Source: Pseudomonas sp. G.S.17
GTDB lineage: Bacteria; Pseudomonadota; Gammaproteobacteria; Pseudomonadales; Pseudomonadaceae
Reading direction: 5' to 3'
NCBI RefSeq assembly: GCF_038096165.1
Contig: NZ_CP151076.1
Location: forward strand, 4,089,501 to 4,153,500
Length of the DNA stretch: 64,000 nt
The notes below the pieces were generated by a model. The model saw only the letters and a list, made by a program, of their open reading frames with translations. It ran no database searches and had not been told where the DNA came from. This document shows, piece by piece, positions 58,391 through 64,000 of this stretch (positions are counted from its first letter, which is position 1; every line of letters starts with the position of its first letter). Both the position numbers and the translations under genes were made by a program.

Positions 58391-59740
58391 ATGCCGCCCT
58401 CTTCTGGCCTGTCGCTGCTGATTTACGCTGCTGTCGCGATCATCGCCCTGATTGTCCTGATCGCGCGTTATCGTCTTAATCCATTCATTGTCATCACGCT
58501 TATATCCATTGGCCTGGCGCTGGTCGCCGGTATGCCGGCCACCGGCGTGGTCTCGGCCTATGAAGGCGGCGTCGGCAAAACCCTTGGGCACATCGCGCTG
58601 GTGGTGGCGTTGGGCACCATGCTTGGCAAGATGATGGCCGAATCAGGCGGTGCCGAGCAGGTGGCGCGCACGCTGATCGACCGCTTCGGCGAGCGCAATG
58701 CCCACTGGGCGATGGTTTGCATCGCATTCCTGGTCGGCCTGCCGCTATTCTTCGAAGTCGGCTTCGTGCTGTTGGTGCCGATTGCCTTCACCGTGGCGCG
58801 TCGCGTCGGGGTGTCGATTCTGATGGTCGGCTTGCCGATGGTGGCCGGTTTGTCGGTGGTGCACGCCTTGGTGCCGCCGCATCCCGCCGCGATGCTGGCG
58901 GTGCTGGCGTATCAGGCGTCAGTGGGGCAAACGCTGTTCTACGCGATTCTGGTCGGCATTCCGACGGCGATTATCGCCGGGCCGCTCTACGCCAAATTCA
59001 TCGTGCCGCGTATCCAGCTGGCCGACGATAATCCGCTGGCCAAGCAGTTTCTGGACCGCGAACCGCGCGCGAAACTGCCCAGCTTCGGCCTGACCATGAC
59101 CACGATTCTGCTGCCGGTGGTGTTGATGTTGCTGGGCGGTTGGGCCAACCTGATCAGCACGCCGGGCAGCGCCTTCAACAGCTTCCTGCTGTTCGTCGGC
59201 AACTCGGTGATCGCCCTGCTGCTGGCGACATTGCTGAGCTTCTGGACGCTGGGTATCGCTCAGGGTTTCAGCCGCGACTCGATCCTGAAATTCACTAATG
59301 AATGCCTGGCCCCCACCGCGAGCATTACGCTGTTGGTCGGCGCGGGTGGCGGTTTGAACCGGATTCTGGTCGACAGTGGTGTGACCAACGAAATCGTTGG
59401 CCTGGCTCAGGATTTCCATCTGTCGCCGCTGCTCATGGGCTGGCTGTTTGCGGCCTTGATGCGCATCGCCACCGGCTCGGCAACGGTGGCAATGACCACC
59501 GCATCAGGTATTGTCGCCCCCGTTGCGCTGGGGCTTGGTTATCCGCACCCGGAACTGCTGGTGTTGGCCACCGGCGCAGGCTCGGTGATTTTTTCCCACG
59601 TCAACGACGGTGGTTTCTGGCTTATCAAGGAGTATTTCAACATGACCGTGGCGCAAACCTTCAAGACCTGGACGGTGCTGGAGACGCTGATTTCCGTGAT
59701 CGCGTTCGCCTTCACCCTGGTTCTGGCGCAGGTACTCTGA
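58391..59740 (+). CDS. GntP-family proton symporter
   Basis: A 449-residue inner-membrane permease with about 12-14 helices of the gluconate:H+ (GntP) family. Signatures include GGVGKTLGHIALVVALGTML, VHALVPPHPAAMLAVLAY and LVGAGGGLNRILVDSGVTNE. The family also includes transporters for D-serine and other hydroxy or amino acids. Here the operon with a D-aminoacylase suggests N-acyl-D-amino acids or their products rather than gluconate. AAGGA precedes the ATG by 8 bases. The next gene starts on the base after its stop. Confidence 0.92.
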   Translation: MPPSSGLSLLIYAAVAIIALIVLIARYRLNPFIVITLISIGLALVAGMPATGVVSAYEGGVGKTLGHIALVVALGTMLGKMMAESGGAEQVARTLIDRFGERNAHWAMVCIAFLVGLPLFFEVGFVLLVPIAFTVARRVGVSILMVGLPMVAGLSVVHALVPPHPAAMLAVLAYQASVGQTLFYAILVGIPTAIIAGPLYAKFIVPRIQLADDNPLAKQFLDREPRAKLPSFGLTMTTILLPVVLMLLGGWANLISTPGSAFNSFLLFVGNSVIALLLATLLSFWTLGIAQGFSRDSILKFTNECLAPTASITLLVGAGGGLNRILVDSGVTNEIVGLAQDFHLSPLLMGWLFAALMRIATGSATVAMTTASGIVAPVALGLGYPHPELLVLATGAGSVIFSHVNDGGFWLIKEYFNMTVAQTFKTWTVLETLISVIAFAFTLVLAQVL

Positions 59741-60601
59741 GTGGACATTCTTTACCAGATCCGCGCGCGCCAGGATTCATTCAGCGCCGGTGAAGGACGC
59801 ATCGCCAAACTGATTCTCAGCGATGTGGCCTTCGCCGCCAGTGCCAGCCTGGAAGAACTGGCGGCGCAGGCCGAAGTCAGCAGCGCTACGTTGTCGCGGT
59901 TCGCCCGCAGCGTGGGTTGCCGTGATTTGCGCGACCTGCGCCTGCAACTGGCTCAGGCCACCGGGGTTGGCAGCCGGTTTCTGAACCCGGAACGCGCACC
60001 CGAGCAATCGGCCTTTTTCAGCCAGATCGTCAGCGACATTGAATCGACGTTGCGCCAACACCTGGCGGGTTTCGACGAAGCGCGCTTCGCAGCGGCCGTT
60101 GGCCTGTTGAGCGGCGCGCGAATGATCCACGCGTTTGGCATGGGCGGCTGCTCCAGCCTGTGCAGCGAAGAACTGCAAACCCGACTGGTACGCCTCGGCT
60201 ATCCCATCGCCGCCTGTCGTGATCCGGTGATGATGCGTTTGATCGCCGCCACGCTGGGCGCCGAACAGAGTCTGATTGCCTGCTCGCTGAGCGGTCGCAC
60301 TCCGGAACTGCTGGAAGCCGTGAAGCTGGCGCGCAGCTATGGCACGAAAATTCTGGCGATTACCTTGCCCGATTCGCCTTTGGCGCAGCTCGCCGACGTG
60401 CTGCTGCCCCTGCAAATCGCCGAAACCAATTTCATCTACAAACCCACGGCAGCGCGCTACGGCATGCTGCTGACCATCGACGTGCTGGCCACTGAACTGG
60501 CCCTGGTCGCCCCTGAAGAAAATCAGGAACGCCTGCGGCGGATCAAGCTCGCCCTCGATGACTACCGCGGCGGCGAAGATGGCTTGCCGCTTGGAGACTG
60601 A
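59741..60601 (+). CDS. RpiR-family transcriptional regulator (HTH + SIS)
   Basis: A 286-residue regulator. The N-terminal RpiR HTH reads GEGRIAKLILSDVAFAASAS and LEELAAQAEVSSATLSRFAR. A C-terminal SIS sugar-phosphate-binding domain follows (MIHAFGMGGCSSLCSEELQT; LIACSLSGRTPELLEAVKLA). The start is GTG 59741, immediately after the gntP stop, so translation is coupled. Being inside the operon, it probably represses its own promoter through the GTTTTCGT inverted repeat at 58187. Confidence 0.92.
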   Translation: MDILYQIRARQDSFSAGEGRIAKLILSDVAFAASASLEELAAQAEVSSATLSRFARSVGCRDLRDLRLQLAQATGVGSRFLNPERAPEQSAFFSQIVSDIESTLRQHLAGFDEARFAAAVGLLSGARMIHAFGMGGCSSLCSEELQTRLVRLGYPIAACRDPVMMRLIAATLGAEQSLIACSLSGRTPELLEAVKLARSYGTKILAITLPDSPLAQLADVLLPLQIAETNFIYKPTAARYGMLLTIDVLATELALVAPEENQERLRRIKLALDDYRGGEDGLPLGD

Positions 60602-60604
60602 ATC

Positions 60605-62071
60605 ATGCTTTACGACCTGATCATCCGCGATGCGCTGGTCATTGATGGCAGCGATACCCCGGGCTTTCGCGCCGATGTGGCTATTCGTGAAGGACGCATC
60701 CAGCGCATCGGCAGCCTCGACGGCGTGTCCGCCAGCGAAGAAATCAATGCGGCAGGCCGCGTACTGGCACCAGGCTTCATCGACGTGCATACCCATGACG
60801 ACACCGTGGTGATTCGCAAGCCCGACATGTTGCCCAAGATTACCCAGGGCGTGACCACCGTGATTGTCGGCAATTGCGGGATCAGTGCGGCGCCGGTGAA
60901 ACTGGCGGGCGATCCGCCTGATCCGATGAACCTGCTGGGCACGGCCGACGCATTCGTCTACCCACGCTTTATTGATTACCGCAACGCCGTGGACAAGGCC
61001 CGCCCGGCAGTGAACGTCGCCGCGTTGATCGGCCACACGGCGCTGCGCAGCAATCACATGGCGGATCTGCTGCGCACCGCCACCGCCGAAGAAATCAGCG
61101 CCATGCGCGAGCAACTGCGCGATAGCCTGGAAGCCGGTGCGCTGGGGCTGTCCACCGGCTTGGCGTATGCCTCGGCCTTTTGCGCCGAAACCGATGAGGT
61201 CAAGCAGTTGGCCGAAGAGTTGACGGCGTTCGGCGCGGTGTACACCACGCACTTGCGCAGTGAATTCGAACCGGTGCTGGAAGCCATGGATGAGGCGTTC
61301 GCCATTGGCCGTCACGCCAAGGCGCCGGTGGTGATCTCGCATTTGAAATGTGCCGGCGCGGGAAACTGGGGGCGCAGTCCGCAACTATTGGCGGCCCTGG
61401 AAAAAGCCGCGCTGGATCATCCCGTGGGTTGTGACTGTTATCCGTATGCCGCCAGTTCTTCAACGCTGGATCTGAAGCAGGTCACCGATGCCTTCCGCAT
61501 CACGATTACCTGGTCGACGCCGTATCCGGATCAGGGCGGCCGCGACTTGCAGGACATCGCCGCCGACTGGAATCTTTCGCTGCAGGACACGGCCCGCAAA
61601 CTACAACCCGCAGGTGCGGTGTACTACGGCATGGATGAGCAGGACGTACAAAATATCCTGCGTCATCCGCTGTCGATGATCGGCTCCGACGGCTTGCCGG
61701 AAGACCCGTTTCCGCACCCACGGTTATGGGGCGCGTTCCCCCGAGTGCTCGGGCATTTCAGCCGCGACCTTGGCCTGTTCCCGCTGCACACCGCCGTACA
61801 CAAGATGACCGGGCTTTCTGCAGCGCGATTCGGGCTGCATGAGCGCGGGCTGATTCGCGAAGGTTATTGGGCTGATCTGGTGTTGTTCGACCCTGAAACT
61901 GTGCGCGACATCGCGGATTTCAAAGACCCGCAACGAGCGGCTGAAGGTATCGATGGCGTGTGGGTCAACGGGCAACTGGGCTATGCCGATGGCAAGGCTC
62001 AGGGCGAACGGCAGGGCAAATTCCTGCCGCGTGAAGGGTCGTTGGTGGCGGGATTCACGAAGGCCGAATAA
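60605..62071 (+). CDS. N-acyl-D-amino-acid deacylase (D-aminoacylase)
   Basis: A 488-residue zinc amidohydrolase that splits N-acyl-D-amino acids into acid and D-amino acid. The N-terminal motif FIDVHTHDD carries two metal ligands. The Cys of VGNCGISAAP is the unusual ligand of D-aminoacylases. Histidines in TTHLRSEF and ISHLKCAG and the Asp of MIGSDGLPED complete the site. The C-terminal beta-sandwich returns with GYWADLVLFDPETV. The ATG follows the rpiR stop by 3 bases. With the GntP permease it forms a catabolic unit for acylated D-amino acids. Confidence 0.92.
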   Translation: MLYDLIIRDALVIDGSDTPGFRADVAIREGRIQRIGSLDGVSASEEINAAGRVLAPGFIDVHTHDDTVVIRKPDMLPKITQGVTTVIVGNCGISAAPVKLAGDPPDPMNLLGTADAFVYPRFIDYRNAVDKARPAVNVAALIGHTALRSNHMADLLRTATAEEISAMREQLRDSLEAGALGLSTGLAYASAFCAETDEVKQLAEELTAFGAVYTTHLRSEFEPVLEAMDEAFAIGRHAKAPVVISHLKCAGAGNWGRSPQLLAALEKAALDHPVGCDCYPYAASSSTLDLKQVTDAFRITITWSTPYPDQGGRDLQDIAADWNLSLQDTARKLQPAGAVYYGMDEQDVQNILRHPLSMIGSDGLPEDPFPHPRLWGAFPRVLGHFSRDLGLFPLHTAVHKMTGLSAARFGLHERGLIREGYWADLVLFDPETVRDIADFKDPQRAAEGIDGVWVNGQLGYADGKAQGERQGKFLPREGSLVAGFTKAE

Positions 62072-62158
62072 TTGTTGGAGGCTCGCCCGCGAACAACGAT
62101 GACGCGGTGGAACTGGAACAGCGAGGCGCCTGATTCGCGGGCAAGCCTCGCTCCAACG
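62072..62158. repeat. inverted REP pair between D-aminoacylase and fahA
   Basis: TTGTTGGAGGCTCGCCCGCG and TTCGCGGGCAAGCCTCGCTC are inverted and somewhat diverged. They fill the convergent gap and can act as a bidirectional mRNA end. Confidence 0.8.
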
Positions 62159-62163
62159 AATCA

Positions 62164-63462
62164 TCAGCCCACCACAACACCTCGGCATTCACCGAACCCG
62201 ATGGACACCTGGCCTTCGCGCTTGCAGCGGGCGCGCAGGATCACTTCATCGCCGTCTTCAAGGAAGCGCCGCACTTCGCCGCTCGGCAAGGTGACGGTAG
62301 TTTTCCCGCCTTCGGTCATTTCCAGCAGGCTGCCGAACTGACCGGCCTGCGGACCGGACAACGTGCCGGTGCCGAACAGATCACCGGGCTGCAACTTGCA
62401 GCCGTTGACGCTGTGGTGGGTGACCATCTGCGCCAGGGTCCAGTACATATTCAGCGTGTTGCTCAGGGCCAGGCGCTCGGCGGGCAAGCCTTGCTCCTTC
62501 ATCTGGCGTGTCAGCAGCAGGACTTCCAGTTCGATATCCAGCGCGCCGTTCCGCTGATCCGCTGTATCAAGCAGGTACGGCAGCGGCTGCGGATCGCCTT
62601 CAGGCCGTGCGGGTTGCGGGCTGCGGAATGGCGCGAGGGCTTCCGCCGTCACCACCCAGGGCGACACTGTGGTGGCGAAGCTTTTCGACAGAAACGGACC
62701 CAGCGGCTGGTATTCCCAGGCCTGGATATCCCGCGCCGACCAGTCGTTGAGCAGACATAGACCGGCAATGTGTTGCGGCGCCTCGGCGATATCGATTGCC
62801 TCGCTGCTGGCATTACCCGGCCCAATCCACACGCCCATTTCCAGCTCATAATCCAGCCGTTTGCAGGGACCAAACTGCGGCACGTCCTGACCCGGCGGCA
62901 GCGTCTGGCCGTTGGGCCGCTTGACGGGCGCGCCCGAGACACACAGCGTCGAGGCGCGGCCGTGATAGGCAATCGGCACATATTTATAGTTGGGCAGCAG
63001 CGGATTGTCGGGGCGGAACAGCTTGCCGACATTCATGGCGTGATGAATGCCAACGTAGAAATCGGTGTAATCGCCGACCCGCGCCGGCAGGTGCATCTGG
63101 CACTCGCTCATCGGGTGCAGCAACGCATCGATTGCTGCTTGCAGGCGCGCGCGCTGCGGGCTGTTTTCATCCAGCAGATGTAGCAACTCACGACGCAACG
63201 CCTGACGTGCGCCCGCGCCCAGAGCGAAGAAATCATTCAACTGATCGCGGCTGGCGGCTTCGGCGGCGGCTCGTGCGGCACCGTTGAAAAAACCCGCTTC
63301 GAGGGCGGCCTGCAGATCAAAAATCGAATCACCAATGGCCACGCCGCCGCGTGGGGCCAAGCCTGGGCGACTGAACACACCCAAGGGCAGATTCTGCAAC
63401 GGGAAATCAGCGTGGCCGTTGGCGGACTCGATCCAGCTGCGAGTGTTTGAAGAAGCATTCAT
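62164..63462 (-). CDS. fahA: fumarylacetoacetase
   Basis: Last enzyme of tyrosine/homogentisate breakdown, cutting fumarylacetoacetate to fumarate and acetoacetate. The 432-residue product has an N-terminal SH3-like part ([13 protein letters not shown]) and the FAH domain. The latter shows [20 protein letters not shown] with the catalytic His, [15 protein letters not shown] and [20 protein letters not shown] with metal ligands. Its ATG overlaps the hmgA stop by 4 bases, giving a coupled operon. In related genomes maiA follows, but here the next gene is convergent. Confidence 0.97.
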   Translation of the reverse strand: MNASSNTRSWIESANGHADFPLQNLPLGVFSRPGLAPRGGVAIGDSIFDLQAALEAGFFNGAARAAAEAASRDQLNDFFALGAGARQALRRELLHLLDENSPQRARLQAAIDALLHPMSECQMHLPARVGDYTDFYVGIHHAMNVGKLFRPDNPLLPNYKYVPIAYHGRASTLCVSGAPVKRPNGQTLPPGQDVPQFGPCKRLDYELEMGVWIGPGNASSEAIDIAEAPQHIAGLCLLNDWSARDIQAWEYQPLGPFLSKSFATTVSPWVVTAEALAPFRSPQPARPEGDPQPLPYLLDTADQRNGALDIELEVLLLTRQMKEQGLPAERLALSNTLNMYWTLAQMVTHHSVNGCKLQPGDLFGTGTLSGPQAGQFGSLLEMTEGGKTTVTLPSGEVRRFLEDGDEVILRARCKREGQVSIGFGECRGVVVG

Positions 63463-64000
63463 TGCGGCATTTCCCTGTTGAAAGTCTTGGCCATGCCGGT
63501 CCAGCAGGCGTCGTAGTCGGGTTGCAGTTGCGGGCATTCCAGCGCGAAGCGGCTGGGGCGCAACACCTTGCCGGTCTCGAACATGAAGGCCATGGTGTTT
63601 TCGATCTTGTGCGGTTGCAGTGGCGCGGCGACAGCTTTTTCCGCCGTGGCGTTATCCGGCCCGTGGGCGCTCATGCAGTTGTGCAGCGAAGCACCGCCCG
63701 GCATGAACCCTTCGGCCTTGGCGTCGTAGGCACCGTCGATCAGGCCCATGAATTCGTTCATCAGATTGCGATGGAACCACGGCGGGCGGAAGGTGTTTTC
63801 CGCCACCATCCAGCGCGGCGGGAAGATCACGAAATCGATATTGGCTTGGCCATGCACAGCACCCGGCGCCGTCAGCACGGTAAAAATCGACGGATCGGGA
63901 TGGTCAAAACTCACTGTGCCAATGGTGTTGAAACGACGCAGGTCATACTTGTATGGCACGTTATTGCCATGCCAGCCCACCACGTCGAACGGCGAGTGAT
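63459..64000 (-). CDS. hmgA: homogentisate 1,2-dioxygenase, C-terminal part (runs past the window)
   Basis: The frame is open to base 64000; its 5' end lies beyond the window. About 180 C-terminal residues are visible, starting [19 protein letters not shown]. The iron ligands are present: His and Glu in [12 protein letters not shown] and His in [10 protein letters not shown]. The enzyme opens the homogentisate ring to maleylacetoacetate in the cytosol. The order hmgA-fahA with a 4-base overlap is standard for Pseudomonas. Confidence 0.97.
   Translation of the reverse strand, partial: HSPFDVVGWHGNNVPYKYDLRRFNTIGTVSFDHPDPSIFTVLTAPGAVHGQANIDFVIFPPRWMVAENTFRPPWFHRNLMNEFMGLIDGAYDAKAEGFMPGGASLHNCMSAHGPDNATAEKAVAAPLQPHKIENTMAFMFETGKVLRPSRFALECPQLQPDYDACWTGMAKTFNREMPQ

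Noticed and set aside
59777..61384. 535-codon minus-strand frame across rpiR and the D-aminoacylase
   Set aside because: Antisense of two genes with clear motifs; composition typical of shadows.

Overview
The window is a chromosomal segment of a fluorescens-group Pseudomonas. The first half follows the gene order around PA3001-PA3023 of P. aeruginosa as I remember it: gap, mfd, csiV-like, mtnP-nagZ-psrA, lexA-sulA, topA, fadBA, usp, uup, slt and yegS. DNA is GC-rich, intergenic gaps are full of Pseudomonas-type REP elements, and genes are tightly packed. No tRNA, rRNA, CRISPR array, prophage or complete insertion sequence is visible.

Region 1 (1-31.5 kb) is mostly core. It holds a truncated unknown gene, a citrate/tricarballylate-type MFS permease, long-form GAPDH and the transcription-repair factor Mfd. 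A CsiV-like protein, a SWIM/SNF2 helicase and purine and peptidoglycan recycling enzymes (mtnP, nagZ) follow. Next come the fatty-acid sensor PsrA, the SOS pair lexA-sulA, topA and the fadBA beta-oxidation operon. An ORF-free transcript candidate, a universal stress protein, the ABC-F ATPase Uup, lytic transglycosylase Slt, a MOSC protein, cheV and yegS complete it. Visible control sites include two LexA boxes, a PsrA box at psrA and a near match before fadBA, and a sigma-28-like promoter before cheV.

Region 2 (31.4-44.6 kb) has a 40-codon ORF coupled to yegS, an orphan PslB-like GDP-mannose enzyme, and an amide/urea module. That module runs urtABCDE-fmdA-fmdB on the minus strand. Divergent from it are an NCS1-transporter/histidine-kinase/receiver fusion and a LuxR-type response regulator. 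A triple TGACGTA palindrome before urtA is the likely link between the two halves. Imported amide or urea would be cut to ammonium and acid by FmdA, with the membrane fusion acting as substrate sensor.

Region 3 (44.6-53.2 kb) is an orphan type VI secretion cargo operon: vgrG, a DUF4123 adaptor, a 1,240-residue effector with colicin/VasX-like membrane segments, then two membrane proteins that are likely immunity factors. No T6SS structural genes are present.

Region 4 (53.2-64 kb) is accessory metabolism and regulation. It has a LysR regulator, an MBL-fold hydrolase divergent from a TetR regulator with a palindromic operator, and two divergent DJ-1/PfpI proteins (an isonitrile-hydratase-like enzyme and a GlxA/AraC regulator). 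A gntP-rpiR-D-aminoacylase operon for N-acyl-D-amino acids follows, then fahA and the 3' part of hmgA (tyrosine/homogentisate catabolism) with no maiA after fahA. A 131-bp composite repeat occurs at 10.5 kb and, inverted, at 58.0 kb.
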